NCBI GenBank assembly: GCA_905221605.1
Contig: CAJNDS010002712.1
Location: forward strand, 62,001-126,000
Direction of reading: 5' to 3'
Origin: Symbiodinium natans
Taxonomy: Eukaryota > Sar > Dinophyceae > Suessiales > Symbiodiniaceae
Length of the DNA stretch: 64,000 nucleotides
Below, piece after piece: positions 25,796 to 38,869 of the stretch (position 1 is its first letter; each line of letters starts with the position of its first letter). The translations under genes and the position numbers were made by a program. The notes under the pieces are model-generated. The model saw nothing but the letters and a program-made list of their open reading frames with translations, ran no database searches and was not told where the DNA came from.

Positions 25796-26360
25796 GAAAA
25801 GGTTGGGACGCTACACGTTGTCACTTTTGTCTTTGCTGCAGTTGTTTTTTGACTCTTCTGATTTGTGAGCAGCAGCTTTTCCCAGCCTCAGTCTCCTTGT
25901 GCCCTGGGTCGGGCGGATGCCTTTCGCGATGGCCTGGGAACTGCGAGGGCAAGGAGAGGGTGCGGGGTTTGGGTTGTAGGGTTTAGGCATCAGCACGGGG
26001 CAGCCGGGCTACAGATCCCGTACAGTGGCTGAGCTATCTTCCACACCCCAAACCAGCCTAACCTGCGATCTAAAGAACCCAAGTATCTAAAGAACCCAAA
26101 ACCCAGCTATTTCTAGCTGCCCAAGAACCTGTTAAAGGGTCCTTCAACAAGAGCCCACAAAAAAGTTGGCTTCGTAAACCACCCTCGCGGCCTCCTCTAA
26201 GACCTGCGCTGCTGCCTGGAGCTCCTCCGAACCGGGCCTAAAGACCAGGGCTGCTTTAGGGTTGCAAGGGTCCCATTTAGGGTTACAAGGGTTGTCCTAG
26301 GGGGGTTCAGGGTTGTTTTAGGATAAAGTGTTCCACTTAGGGTTGTAGCTGTAGCTTTAG

Positions 26361-26746
26361 ATCAGAAACTCACTCAGGAAATTTCCATTGCAGAAGCAGG
26401 AGCCAGCCTCTGGGAGCCCTCGTCATCGAGCCAGTCCCTGCAAAAGGGACATGCTCGGAACAGCATCCAAGGACTCTGCACTCTGCACCGAGGAGCCTGC
26501 ACAGTTCTGGTGACCCGAAAAGCCAAGCTGCCTCAAACTGGAAATCCCGAGGTGGAGAAGGATGTGCTCTTCCAGGAAGTACTCGTTGGCCGACACCTCG
26601 AAGAATTCAACGGTCAGCCCAGCGCAATGAACGTTGCAAGTCTTGGATCTTTTCCACACAGCGCGAGGTGCAGGGCCCCCACCATGTCCTCGTCCATCAT
26701 AGATAGCACCTTCTGCCTTAGATATGGGGTCAGTCGGCCTTCGTAA
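26361..26746 (-). CDS. Unrecognised gene, exon fragments
   Basis: Three coding-like pieces in minus-strand order: about 26712..26632 (KVLSMMDEDMVGALHLALCG, then KDPRLAT), about 26610..26440 (FEVSANEYFLEEHILLHLG) and, after an AG acceptor near 26440, DWLDDEGSQRLAPASAMEIS followed by a stop near 26361. The first piece resembles an ankyrin-like ALHLAL helix, but one helix is not enough to call. Exon joins are unresolved. Confidence 0.35.
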
Positions 26747-26949
26747 GTTCATATAGCTGCGTAGTGGAGAATGGGCTTTTGTACGTACGTGGCCAGGAAG
26801 GGTCTACAAAACTCGCGGCATCCAGATTAAAAAATGATGTCACAACTCGACTCTGCAACGATCTTCAACGATCTGCAGGGCAGGTGGCTCCAGCTCCACC
26901 GCTGCTGCGTGACCCGGGCGTGTTTCTGCCACAAACCTGCCCGGTGTAG

Positions 26950-27980
26950 CAGCTGCAGCTTCGATAGCTTCGAGGCGTAGTACATGGTTGTTCTGAATTA
27001 AGGGTCCTTCGTGATAAGCGAACGGAACCCTTACAAGAACAAGAGGGATCCGAAGTTACAACATTACCAGATCCCAGCATCTTGGTACACTCCGAGGCTT
27101 GCAAGCCAAGACACCAAACGGGGTGGGGTGGGGGGTGGGTGGAGGGTGGGAAGGGGGGGGGGCTCCACAACTGCAAAAACGGACCCTAGTGCAACTGCCA
27201 CATCGCGAAACAGCAGGCCCTACTATGCATTTCTACACCCACACAGGTTGTGATCCGGATTTCGGATTTCTCTTACTGTGGGGGTTTGCCTCTAAAGAAT
27301 GGGCTTGTGGTTTGTGGGGGGAAGGTTTGGGGTTCGGTCTGTCCTTTGAGGGCTTAATTGGTTTGTAAAAGGGGTAATGTTGGGGTGGTTCAGCGTGTTG
27401 TTGTTGTTGCGCCGTGCCGGCTTGCAATTTGTTGTATGGCGAAGGCTTGCAATTGCTGCCGGGGTTGGGGTTCCGTCGGTTTAGGGAGACCTCCAAACCC
27501 AAAGCCGAACCGGCAAACCCGAAGCCCAAACCAACAAATTGGGCCAAAAACCCAAACCCAAAATCGACAACTTCGGGGTTTTGGGTTCAAGTTCAGGGCA
27601 GGCTTTCAGGACCCCTCAGTTAGCAGGCTCCCAGCAGTTTCAGCTGAGATCTTCCAAGAGCGAGCGTATTTCCTGAAGGTTCACGTGCAGGTTTGGAAGC
27701 TATAGATACTTTTGTAAACCTGTGGTATGAAGGGGAGGGTGGAATCTCGAGGTGGCCCCTCACACCGAACGCCCCACATACACGAACTTGTAGTGGAGAG
27801 CAAGCTGCTAAAGAGCTTGAATCACACCGTTCGAACCCAGAGAAGCAAGGCGTGCAGAGGTTACGATCACCTATGGCCCGAGTGGCTGAGTTTGATCGTG
27901 CCTGCCTGGTGCAGGCCCCCATGTAGATAGTGTAGTGGACGATGTTTGCCCTGAGCTTGATGCTTTTACCACGATAGCAA
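26950..27980. other. No supported gene
   Basis: Includes a G-rich run (about 27120-27162) and a 27465-27600 stretch rich in AAACCCAAA/GAACC words. Nothing conserved is visible on either strand. Confidence 0.5.
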
Positions 27981-27981
27981 A

Positions 27982-28720
27982 ACTGCCTTCTACAGTGCTT
28001 TCAGCTGTCCGCAAGAGCGATCATATCTGCAATCTTGTGCTAGTTTTGTGCTCATGGGTATTGCGCGGTGAAAAAGGTCCAGAATCTTGCTATCTTGTGC
28101 TAGTTGAGTGCTCACGGCAATTTGCGAGGTGAAACTCGCGTCAGACGGGTCAGATGTCTTAGACATCACTGGCGACATGGGCAAATGGGCTTAACCCCCG
28201 CCATGGCTTGCTGCCCCCGACCCCAGGAGGCACGCTAATTGCTGAAGCTTGACGTACGTCTCCAACGCGATCTCACAGAGGTCTTGGCCAATCTCGACCA
28301 TCTCATCAACGTGCACGCCCTTTACGAACTCGTCATCCAGGCAGTCAAGAGGAGCCTGGCCTCCACGTGACCATCACCAACTTCAGCGCCTCTTTGTAAA
28401 ACTCTGGATTTTCCACGCGGAGCTGCAGCAGGTCCTCCTTGCCTGATAAACAGCGTCTGGAGCATGCACTCCACCGGGACCTGATTCATGTCGGCGAGCC
28501 GGTCTACCCGGAAGCAGGACCTTGCCCACTTCTGCCGGCGGAGGTGCTGAGCTCTCTTCTGGTGGCGCCAATGCTGTTCGTGCAGAGCACCGCGCTTCAT
28601 GATAACGGCGCACCACGCCAAAGCCGCAGTGGCGGAGAAGGCCCTGTCGCAGGGCCTCATGGCTGATGATGCTGCCTGATGCTTAACAGCTTGAACCGAC
28701 TGCTCGACGAGCAGAAGCCA
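27982..28720. repeat. Dispersed repeat family, copy 1
   Basis: Starts with ACTGCCTTCTACAGTGCTTT and is followed 807 bp downstream by a second copy starting with the same words. Internal landmarks shared by all copies are CTTAGACATCACTGGCGACA, CATGGCTTGCTGCCCCCGAC and ACCATCTCATCAACGTGCAC. On the minus strand, pieces read VDRLADMNQVPVECMLQTLF in a disrupted frame, so this copy appears to be a decayed protein-coding repeat. Confidence 0.8.
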
Positions 28721-28788
28721 ATATGAACTGCATGCTACGCAGGCACCGCCTTCGAAAGACCACTCAAGCTTTAGCAAGACTGCCTTCT

Positions 28789-29600
28789 ACAGTGCTTTCA
28801 GCTGTCAGCAAGAGCGATCATACCTGCAATCTTGTGCAAGTCTTGTGCTCATGGGTATTGCGCGGTGAAAAAGGTCCAGAATCTTGCTATCTTGTGCTAG
28901 TTGAGTGCTCACGGCAATTTGCGAGGTGAAACTCGCGTCAGACGGGTCAGATATCTTAGACATCACGGGCGACATGGGCAAATGGGCTTAACCCCCGCCA
29001 TCATGGCTTGCTGCCCCCGACCCCAGGAGGCGCGCTCATTGCTGAAGCTTGACGCACCTCTCCAATGCGATCTCATGGAGGTCTTGGCCAATCTCGACCA
29101 TCTCATCAACGTGCACGCTTGACGAACTCGTCATCCAGGCAGTCAAGAGGCACGGATTGGTCGCCCATTGCCTGAAGTGGGGCTTTGGCCCTAATCAGGA
29201 CACTGCCGTCTTCTTTGCCAGGACCCAGCCCAAGGGCGGGGGCTCCGCCATTAGAGCCTGGTCTCCACGTGACCATCATCAACTTGAGACCCCACCGGGA
29301 CCTGGTTCATGTCGACGAGCTGGTCTACCTGCGGAAACAGGACCTTGCCCACTTCTGCCGGTGGAGGTGCTGAGCTCGCTTCTGATGGTGCCAATGCTGT
29401 TCGTGCAGAGGACCGTGCTTCATGATAACGGCGCACCACTCCAAAGCCGTTCAACTTGGACCGGCCGAGGCTTCGGCCGCAGTGGCGTCAGAAGGCCCTT
29501 TCGCAGGGCCTCATGGCTGAATGATGCTGCCTGATGCTTAACAACTTGAACCGATTGCTCGACGAGCAGAGGCCAATATGAACTGCAAGGCTTTTGTGCA
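28789..29600. repeat. Dispersed repeat family, copy 2 (tandem duplicate of copy 1)
   Basis: Parallel to copy 1 over most of its length, with small indels and a longer middle part (about 29130-29290). It ends with GAACCGATTGCTCGACGAGC, also present near 41275 in copy 4. The reading frame is broken. Confidence 0.8.
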
Positions 29601-30582
29601 TGCTACGCAGGACCACCTTCGAAAGACCACTCAAGCAACTTTCAACTATGCTGATCCCTTGCGCATGCAGTCATTGCAAAATGGAAGAAATTATCGGGCT
29701 CAAGTTGTTCAGCACACTGCCGCATGACACCACACTGTACCGCATACCGCATCCCGCTAATTACTAGAACTTGTCGAGCAGTACCAACATTTTGCCAAGT
29801 CTCTTGATGCTTGCGTTCCGCATGCGCAGCAAAGCTTTCTCTGCATTGTCGAGATCCTAAGGCTCTGTAGGATCGCTAGAGGCTAAACATGCAACAACAT
29901 GCAGCAATGCAACGGCTTGTGTTTAAACGTTTCTCTGCGGCAACCAAGCACTGCAATAAAATTTCGGGCCATAACGACAACGGGGTCCCAGAGTCTCTGG
30001 ATTCTCGGCATGCTTTCAGAAGGCAGCCGTAGTGCGATGGACTGAGCTCGACACCTTATTGCCGATCTGCAGTTCATTTGCAACACCGTGCTCAAAGACT
30101 ATGACAGGGACTATGGTCATGTTCTCTGCCACGCCCGAAACGCGTGCGTAAATCCTGGAATTTCGAACTTGGCACTTTCTCTGCTGCCATGTCGCCTAGG
30201 GCCTGCGCTTCCTCCATGTCCTTGACAGCTGTTGAAGGCGGGCTGGGAGGGCTTGCAGTAGGGGTTCTCAAAATGCCTGCAAAGAGAGGTGAGAGAGGAT
30301 GTTAACGGGTGGAAGTGCTGCGCAGGATCTTGGGGTCAGCCATGTACAGCTGGCTCAGCCCTTCATGTTGGTTCAGGAGCACTTGGCTTTTCATGGACGA
30401 CTACTTGGACGACTGCTTCGCTTGGATGCCCGAAGACCAAGCCCTGCTGCAAGGTAGTCCTTCAACACGAGCTCAACATCTCCTGCAGTCCCAGGCGTGT
30501 TTGGCGCGTTCCATGTTTCGAAACAAATCCAGGTCGTCAGAAACTCAAGGTGGCAGCCCGCAATCCTCGCTTTGAGCTATCA

Positions 30583-31268
30583 TTGAGTGCATGTGAGAAG
30601 TAAGGTTCGCAGCAGAAGGCATGCCATAGGAGGCATAGATTCAACACGAAAAAAGTTCCCGCACTTCTGAAGAGCAGCTTGCAGTTGGAGTCCTGCAAAG
30701 GCCGCCGCATTGAGAAGTCCCGTGAGGCAGCCTAGGCTGTGGAGAGGACCCTGGTCCAACTCGAGGTGTCTTCGAGGTGGTAACATCCACATGGCCCCCT
30801 TCTGAAACAAAAACGCAACCTCACTGGCGCATCACTACAAAGCACACATTCTCAGCAACAGCAGAGCAGTCACAAGAGTCACAAGGCAGCTGAAGCCGAA
30901 GAGTGGCTCTGCTGTCGGGTCGGGGACAACTTCAGAAGGCCCTCGTCGACGATCTCGTGCCAAACCCTGCCGGCGTGTTTTCCTGTCCCTCCCAACTCCC
31001 AGTCTGCTCTCAGAACTCTACATGATTCGGGGCTGGACTTCCAAGAACTTGCTCCAAGACAGCCCCGAAAGCCATGAAGAAACAACGTGTGTGAACGGAG
31101 TCGGCCAGGAGCAAGCCCCAACTTCACGCCAACCCGCTCGTTCCCGGGCCTGCTGGCTTCCTCGTAGTTGCCTTGCAGCCCCAGCAGCTTGAGCACAGAG
31201 CCGTAGACATCGGTGACTTCCATCGAGCTGCTTCGGATCTCCTCTTCACGAGAAGCCACGCTTGTCAA
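30583..31268 (-). CDS. Unrecognised gene, exon fragments
   Basis: Two coding-like minus-strand exons: about 31260..31130 (SREEEIRSSSMEVTDVYGSV, then LKLLGLQGNYEEAS) and about 30780..30590 (LELDQGPLHSLGCLTGLLNA, then AAFAGLQLQAALQKCG). A piece reading WHEIVDEGLLKL lies near 30965..30920. Helical, leucine-rich composition; no family recognised. Confidence 0.4.
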
Positions 31269-32339
31269 ATGAGGTCATGTACCCTTTCGAGCGAGATTGC
31301 AAAGAAAAAAGGTCACGAACTGTGTCCTCGAAATAAGCCATTCCTTCATCAAACTTCTTGCAGGAGGCAGCAGCACCTGCCGGAGGCGTCCAGCCAGTTT
31401 AGGATCATGAATAATTAATGCACTTCTCGAGCAAGTGGCCCTCGGATCCCTAAGGCTCCACCCAACTGGAACCCCCTGGCAGAGTCCGAAATGCGAACTG
31501 AGCTGCTAATCATCGCGCTGTACCTTGGCGCATGAAAGGCTCTGAGAACTTCGAGAAGTCTCGGAGGCCCGAGGGCATGAGAATGGGGATTCTACGCCCT
31601 AGAACGAAAGCCTCCTATACAGCTCTAAAACCTGGTAAGCTGCCCCCGTTCACCACCATAATCACAAATGCTCTCAACCCCAACTCCATGCTATCACCTG
31701 CAACCCAAAAAAACCCTAATAGCCTTCCGGAAACACCTCTGTGCCTCCTTTAAGTTTCGAAGTAGCAAGCTGAGCCAGGGCCTGCGCCACAAGTTTGGTA
31801 TGCTTGAGGGTTTAGTTTTAGGGTTTCGGGTTCGGGGACTTGGGGACAAGGTGTCGGTGCGCAGGGGCACAGTGGTTTCGGGAGTTGTGGCTGATTTCTG
31901 TGGGGCTTTCGATGTGACTTGTTTCAAATTTGGGTCAACCCTGACAGCCTGAAACCTGAAGCCTACAAACTCCTAAACCCAAAACCTCAACCGCCTGACC
32001 TGCGTTGGGGTGAGGTGCATAATGGAATGCTTGATCTCAGAGGCGTTGAATTCTGCCTCCGCCTCTTGGAAGTTCCTGCAAGAAGGGGGCTCAGGGTTCA
32101 GGGTTCAGGATTTGGAGGTTCATAATAATAATAGTAGTGATTAATAGTGATAATGATACTAATACTACTAATCAAGTGCAGGAGGAATCCAGTCCAGCGG
32201 ATGAGAGCAAATCTGTCTGAGCTGCCATGGCCCAAGCGAGTAGCTGCACTTAGCAGGCCAGCCAGCTAATGCGGTAAATGAGCGGATGGGTGTCTTGCTA
32301 CAGACTTCACTCAAAAGAACCCTGGCATGCGAGCCTATT

Positions 32340-32800
32340 CCGGCCCCACCAGCCGATTCGCGCAGTGGTCTTGAAGAGCTCCTCTGGGGTATCCTCGGGC
32401 AATTCGCGCACGTTCGGGTCCGCCACCTTGGGTGCACTGCCGGGTTAGAGGATTCTCTACTGATCTTCATTGTCTAGTCGTCTGAACGCGGTTGGGAAAA
32501 GTGCTTTGGGCCGTGTGGTCCTTGTAGAGGCTTGCGGAATTGGGTCCAGCATGGTCGAGGTACGAACCAGGAGGTCTTTCTCAAGTAGCAATCGCCGTTG
32601 AAAGCACTGGAGGCAGCGAAGGTACCAAAGGAAACCAACGCAGAAGCGCAGAGACTTTCTGCACCCCCCCCCCCCCAAAAAAAAGGCCAACATCAATCTC
32701 ATCCGTACACCAAGAGCCAGACCCCCATTCTCCGCTGGCTCCATTTCAGCGATACGCTGAAGCTGTAGCCACTCCTGCAGATCAGCAGCATTCTCCACAT
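32340..32800 (-). CDS. Unrecognised gene, exon fragments
   Basis: Three coding-like pieces in minus-strand order: 32798..~32700 (ENAADLQEWLQLQRIAEMEP), about 32590..32475 (RTSTMLDPIPQASTRTTRPK, then ALFPTAFRRLDN) and about 32440..32340 (KVADPNVRELPEDTPEELFK, then TTARIGWWGRNR). Frames differ between pieces, which fits short introns. I recognise no domain. Confidence 0.4.
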
Positions 32801-33239
32801 GCTCTGCCCACTATGCAGCTGAAGAAGTGCAATGAGCCTACTGCAAGTGAGTCTGGCAACTGAGGATAACGATTCCAGGCAGGTCACCCCAGCGCGAAAA
32901 GCAGCAGAGTGTGCCCCAGGCACCCTCGTCGCCCCACAGAAGCCCAGGCACGGCTGGAAGCAGATGGGCGTGTCGCGCTCATCACGGCGGAGTCGCTCAG
33001 CGAGGTTCTAGTGAGTGCAGTCTCGTTTTTGTCTGGCAAATAGCTGTGAATGCGGCATATTGCAGCTCTGATCAGCTCTCCATGTGGTAGCTTGCGTAGG
33101 CATGGTCACAGACACAGCCTCATGCAAGACGATCATGATCAAACCAGGCAATAGTCCGTTACTTCTAACCCACAGCGTCCAGGAGGCAAAATGTGCTTGG
33201 CTGGCGGAAGTGCTCCCACGGTGAAGACTTCCGGTCATG

Positions 33240-35080
33240 TCTAGCTCGAACTCCTAGAGCAAACTGATTCAGCAGTGGATTTGACTCATCTTGACAGCAT
33301 ACGGGGTGGCTCCACCCACAACCCTTAAGCTCAAACTTCAATTCTCTCCATAAATGTGGGAAGACCTTCGCTGACCGGGCTCGGCACTCGACACATGAGC
33401 ACGGATCTCGGTCACAGCAGTATGAGGGGAAGGCCGGGAAGGCTTAATTAGGACCTCGGAAAGGTACCCTAGCCACGTGATGGTGGATGCCAGCAAGTTT
33501 GCACTCAATGCAGCAGATCGCAAGACTTCATCTTGTCTTCTTTGTTCTCAAGAGAAACAACCGAGTGTCAGGCGCAGCTTCGCCGCAACTCTGGGGGCGA
33601 TGCCTCGCGGGTGGTTGAGAGACGATCTTGCACGGTGTCAGCATGCTACAAGTAGCCGCAAGCACCGGCTCCCTCACTCAGAAAGCTTAGGCTTAAGCTC
33701 ACACCCTCGGCCCACCACCAACGAATCGAAACCAAAGTGCCAGGTTTGGCAAGCAGTTTGCTTGCCTCAGCAGAGGCCAGCTGCAGTAGTGGAGCCTCGT
33801 GCACAGCATCATCGCACAATACAATTTGCCTCTTCGAAAAACCCCACCTTGCCTGAAAACCCAACAGGAAGGATCTTATGCTGCTGTGTGGGGAAGCGGG
33901 TACGGTCGCCCACACCTTTCAGGCCTGCTTATTACGGCCCGCTGCTTGTCTTAATGCTTACGTCCTCAGTGCCGTGCTGCTGTCCTGGGTGTGTCGCGTG
34001 GCGTCACATGATGCGGGCATGCGGGCCTTTTGGTCCTTAATGTAGTTCACGGCCCCACTTGTCGGTCGCTGAAGATGCTACGCAAGCAAAGCGCCACCCT
34101 AGTCATCCGCTGATTAAGGAGCGCATGGACTGCTCGAGCCCTGCCTGCAGGTGGCTGAGGGACTTGACCACCTCAGAAACAGCACAAGGACGGGCATGGT
34201 GGGTTTTCGAAGCACCTACATATTCTGCTCCTAGGCATGCTGGCTACGGAATACCTCTTGGCGGTCCCTATTTTGCTTGGTGCTGCTATGTAATGTACTG
34301 CTTCCCATCTTTCACTTGGTCCCGTTCTGGCCGGTGTTCTCCTATGGCTTGCATTTCTTCTTTTCGTTGGTGTCATTTTGCAACGCTGGCCAGGTATCTT
34401 CCTTGCAGGCAAGGTGTTGAATTATCCGAGTTCAGGCTTGCGGTCTGGTGGATGTTGTCTGCCTCACTTTTTTGGGTGGCCTGCGGGCCGGTGGATGGCT
34501 CAACTACCAAGAACCGCCCCGAGCAGGCTTCGCCGACATGCCGGGTCGTGCTGTGCTTTGACGCGAGGGTCTCTGTGGCAGTGCTCTTCACCTCTGGCGT
34601 CGATCCCATGGGGCACGCTCAAGGCGTGGCACTTGTTGGCATCTCCGTGGCACAGTCTATCCGGTGATCCTTTTTCGCGACTCTTTCTTTTCGGCACCAT
34701 CCGTTGACGTCCACTCAAAACGTGAATGTGCCTCTGCAAAGGCAATCACATGCATGTGATGCAGAATGTTGCGGGCGACAGGAAGATGCGAGACCAGCGA
34801 GAAAAACCGATCCCCCAACTCCCAACCTCAGGGCTGCAGTCGTCCAGCAAGACCGCGGCGCCTGGGCGCTTGATGTTAGAGTTGGAGAGACCCTCTTTTT
34901 GTCTGAGCTGAAAAAGTGGCCTTCTGTGTCCAAATTCTTCAACCCCCGTGCTCTGAGCTCAGCTCACTCCACGCAAGCAGTAGCCTGCAGGACAGGTCGC
35001 CAAGGCCAGGCAGCTTCCGGCGCTTGGCAGACAAAAGCACCGCTGAAAGTGGGCACAAAGAGCACGTGATGTTACTGGGA
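33240..35080. other. Open frames of uncertain status
   Basis: Plus-strand frames at 33477..34040 (187 codons) and 34059..34667 (202 codons) are long for this window but have no recognisable domain, lie on the strand opposite to the modelled genes, and are Cys/Trp/Ser-rich. They could be a decayed repeat or chance. I do not call them as genes. Confidence 0.3.
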
Positions 35081-35093
35081 TAGAGTCGTGAAA

Positions 35094-35439
35094 GGCACGC
35101 ACGCACGCACGCACGCACACACGCACACACGCACACACCCACACACCCACCCACACACCCACACCCACACACCCACACACACACACACCCACACACCCAC
35201 ACACACACACACCCACACCCACACACACACACACACACACAGACACACAGACACACAGACACACAGACACACAGACACACAGACACACAGACACACAGAC
35301 ACACAGACACACAGACACACAGACACACAGACACAGACACACAGACACACAGACACACAGACACACAGACACACAGACACACAGACACACAGACACACAG
35401 ACACACAGACACACAGACACACAGACACACAGACACACA

Positions 35440-35481
<42 letters not shown>
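35094..35481. repeat. AC and ACACAG microsatellite
   Basis: Starts as (GCAC)n and (ACACCC)n, becomes a long regular (ACAGAC/ACACAG)n array at about 35241-35442, then pure (AC)n to 35480. Large Cys/Val and Thr/His frames over it are artefacts. Confidence 0.97.
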
Positions 35482-35773
35482 GTCGAAGACCTCCATCATC
35501 CTGCGACCGGTGAGATCCACTTGGTATGTCGGGCCTGCTCCCCGTTGCCCTGGAGGATGCCCATCGAGAGCTGCTCTCGCAAGGCCTCGGAGAGGTCGCA
35601 ATCATTTTTTGTTCATGAACTTTTGTTGTTAAAGAAATCCCAAAGAAGCAGCTCCGAGAAACTGACTCTGGCGACTCTCTGAGGCCTGAGCAGGCCAGGG
35701 GCCCGCTGCCTGGATGTTCGCGAGGCAAGCAAAGAGGAGGCCTCCAGTGACTCCGATGGGGTCGCTGTTTCAC

Positions 35774-35776
<3 letters not shown>

Positions 35777-35819
<43 letters not shown>
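35777..35819. repeat. (AG)n microsatellite
   Basis: About 20 AG units. A second short AG run lies at about 38541-38572. Confidence 0.95.
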
Positions 35820-36033
35820 ACTCTTACTTAAAAGACTTTCAAAGCCCTCACATTTCTGTGCTTTTTGCATGGAAGCACCGGCTGCCCTGAGGCGGCACGT
35901 ATTTGTTTTGGTGCGTGTGTGGGTATGTGTCCATGTTCGTGCCGAAATGGTCAACATTTTTCACATGAGGCCCGATGTTGCTCCAGAAGTACGAGAAGGG
36001 CTGAGAGCTGGGGCTTCAAGTTTCTGCTACATA

Positions 36034-36130
36034 CATATTATGTATATATATATATATGTATAATATATATATATATATGTATATATATATATGTATATAC
36101 GTATATATATATATATATATGTATATATAA
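36034..36130. repeat. AT microsatellite
   Basis: ATATAT with TATGTATA interruptions. Tyr/Ile-rich frames here are artefacts. Confidence 0.95.
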
Positions 36131-37585
36131 CGCAACAAAAGAAAGCTCTACCTTCAAACCCCTGCCAGCTCTCAAACCCCTGACAGCTTTCAAGCCCCTG
36201 CCAAAATACTCGCATTCCATGGAAACAAGCACAAACAAGTATTCAAACGAATTCAACTTGTACCAACTTGAGATCGAGGCCACGAAGCTAGACAATGCTT
36301 TTTCGTGCGCAAGGTTCTACGGTTCTACACGACTTTCTTTCTCATTCCCAATCCCATATACCTAGCCTGAACTTCTACGAGCGCTTGAGATATGGAGGTG
36401 GAATCCGATCTGTTCGGGGCAGGGGGGGGGGGGGGGTTCGACCAAGAGAACTGTGAACCATAAGGTGCTGTCCCCATCCAACAGTGCAACAGTGCTGTAT
36501 TGTCCGAAAATTCTATGCTTTTTTGAATCTTCAGAAACTTCTCAGTTGTTGTACAGGAACAAGATTGGGACAGGTTGCGTCAAAAGCAATTAAGTCTTGC
36601 ATTGTTCCCTGCGCCCTACGCCCACGTGATGTCGCCACAGCTGTCTCGCATTGCTTGGTACAGCTTGTTCTGGCAGTCGCGCGAACCGTGTCACAGAATG
36701 AAACGAAAGTCGTGCGTTGCGTGATCTCCTATCTTCAGAAACTCAAGGTCTAGAGGCTTGCATGACGTGTGCAACTTGAGGACCTAAAGGGGGTGGGGGA
36801 ACCTTGAGCGGGTGCGGGTATGCGGGGTGAAACCTTGAAACCTAGAGGGCGGGGTCGGAGACAGGGCGGGTGGCGTGCCCCGCCGCCCCCTCACCCTATC
36901 CCATGCGCAGCCACGTTAATGGAGGGGCGTGCGGCGGGGGGTGCACCACCACCTCATTGCTCCTGGGACCTTGAGGTGAGTTGGGGGGAGAGGGGGGGCA
37001 GGGGGCCTTGCCCCTTTAAGACCTGATAAACAGGTCCCGAACTTGACTCCCCTGGTGCCTTACTGAGAGGTGACTGAAGAGGCGAATGGTATTCACAGAG
37101 CTAGCTTTCGTGACTTTTACAGCAAAGCCTCACCCAGGAACCGTGCTCCAACAAGATCAAATGACTTTGGGGATAGTGTAACTTCAACGTGGACCTAAGT
37201 TGTTCCATAGTTTGACAACACGATACACGACTAAGCTATGACGAGAGGTTGATGTAATTTATGATACTTCCAACATGACTTACAACTATCTTTCTAACTC
37301 AAGGCCCCTCCTTGTGGTTCGCTGATTCCCTTCTTTTAAGCACACGGGGGCATCACGCAGTCCATGCAGGTCGCTGCGTACACTCCCGGGCCTTGCAAGC
37401 TGCTGTTCTTCTCCCCCAGCCCCTGCAACAACGCCTCGAGATGTGCGGGTTTCGGGCAGGTTTAGAGGGCAGCCGACTTTGGGCATCAAAGCTCACTCCT
37501 GCGCTACAAGTATGATGCTGAGAGTTTAGGGTTTAGGGATTAGGGTTCAAGCCTACTGTTCTCTGAGCTGGATCGTGCCTCAGGC

Positions 37586-37992
37586 TCAGGCGCTTCGCAA
37601 GGCCTCTTGATCCTGCGCTGCGAGCTGCGACCACTGGCGCTGCGTCAGCTTTCGCCTGGCCCCCGCATTTTTCACCCGTGTAAGCAGCATGCCAAATTGT
37701 GAATCCATATGGGGATTTCCCAAAATCTGGGTACGAGTACCCCTTTTATACCCCAAATAGAGTAGAAGCCCGGTACCCGTATTTCGTAACCACCCAAATT
37801 CTGCTGCTCGTGCCGGCTGCACAGGATGGTCAGGGCCATCTGCCGAAGGGGTATGGCGTCCTGCTGTGATGGACTCTTAAAGACAGGAGAAAGAAACCTG
37901 AAGCTTTCTCGAATTCTCTCATTCGCATAGTGGCGGAGCACCAGTGACGAATTATAGCAATCACACGCACAGTCAGAGGCATCACAACCCAC
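37586..37992 (-). CDS. Unrecognised gene, two exons around a small intron
   Basis: Exon 1, about 37960..37801, reads LVLRHYANERIRESFRFLSP, then PSQQDAIPLRQMALTILC and SRHEQQ. Exon 2, 37726..~37586, reads ILGNPHMDSQFGMLLTRVKN, then RRKLTQRQWSQLAAQDQEAL. The 74-bp intron between has CAGAATTTGGG at its 5' border and CAGATTTTGGG at its 3' border. Taken literally the donor would be AA, so the exact join is open. It carries one copy of the short intron-resident element described separately. No family recognised. Confidence 0.45.
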
Positions 37993-38869
37993 GGATTCTT
38001 TAAGATCTAAGCATCTTATAACTTATAAGCACACCATCAAATCCTCTCTGCCTCCGGCCTGGGAACCAGGGCCTTGCACGGCCCATACTGCCAGCCTCGT
38101 GCCCGCGCTTGGCTACTACAGGTTTGAGTTAAGTTGTGAACCGGGCTTCTTCTACAAGTAAGAGTTTTTTTCAGGTGTATACAGGGCACGGCTTATCCAA
38201 AGGTTTGTTTTGGGTCCCTTGTTCGTCGAGGGCTTGTGGGGAAACTTGGGAGCTGAGAGCTCCCCCTGCCTGGTGGCGAAGCCAGGCTTTAACCGCGCAC
38301 CTCCAGTGGAGGTTTCTCAAGGGTTCGGAGGATTAGGGCTTGCAAGCTTCGTGAAGCTTCAAGACAGGTTAGCTATGTAGTCTATAGAGGTCTTTAGAGA
38401 AAATGCCCTCCTTGCACCGTGGCCTTCAAGCGCGGCCTCAGCAGTGCTCCTCCGAGACCTGATGGTCTAACAAGAATTCACGGAGGCTGCACAAAGAAAG
38501 TGTCCAGACAAAGGTGCAGAAGGGGAAGGGGGACGGACCCAAAGAGAGAGAAAGAGAGAGAGAGAGAGAGAGCGAGGTCTCTCGGCCCGCAACCCATCGG
38601 CCGAGCAAAGGGAAAGAAGCAGCTGGCCCAGCCTGAGCTTTGAAGCTGACGGCTGCACTTGCTTAGGGCTCGGACCTGCCGTGGTACTTTCCATGCTCGC
38701 TGAATCCCTACGAGCGCCGTCTTTGACATCGTCGTAGGAACCTGAGCGGAAGGCTCTTGGTCCACGGAATCTGATGCCATCAGCCGTGCACACAGTGTCA
38801 GCGCATGTATGTGGATGTTGGGTTTCATGTGCGTGGATGTACCTGTGCCCAAACTTGATCAAGTTTAAG

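Noticed and set aside
34059-34667. 202-codon plus-strand frame
   Set aside because: No motif, opposite strand to all modelled genes; kept only as uncertain.
34939-35821. Cys/Val-rich and Thr/His-rich frames up to 249 codons
   Set aside because: All frames through the ACACAG microsatellite are open; this is simple repeat, not protein.
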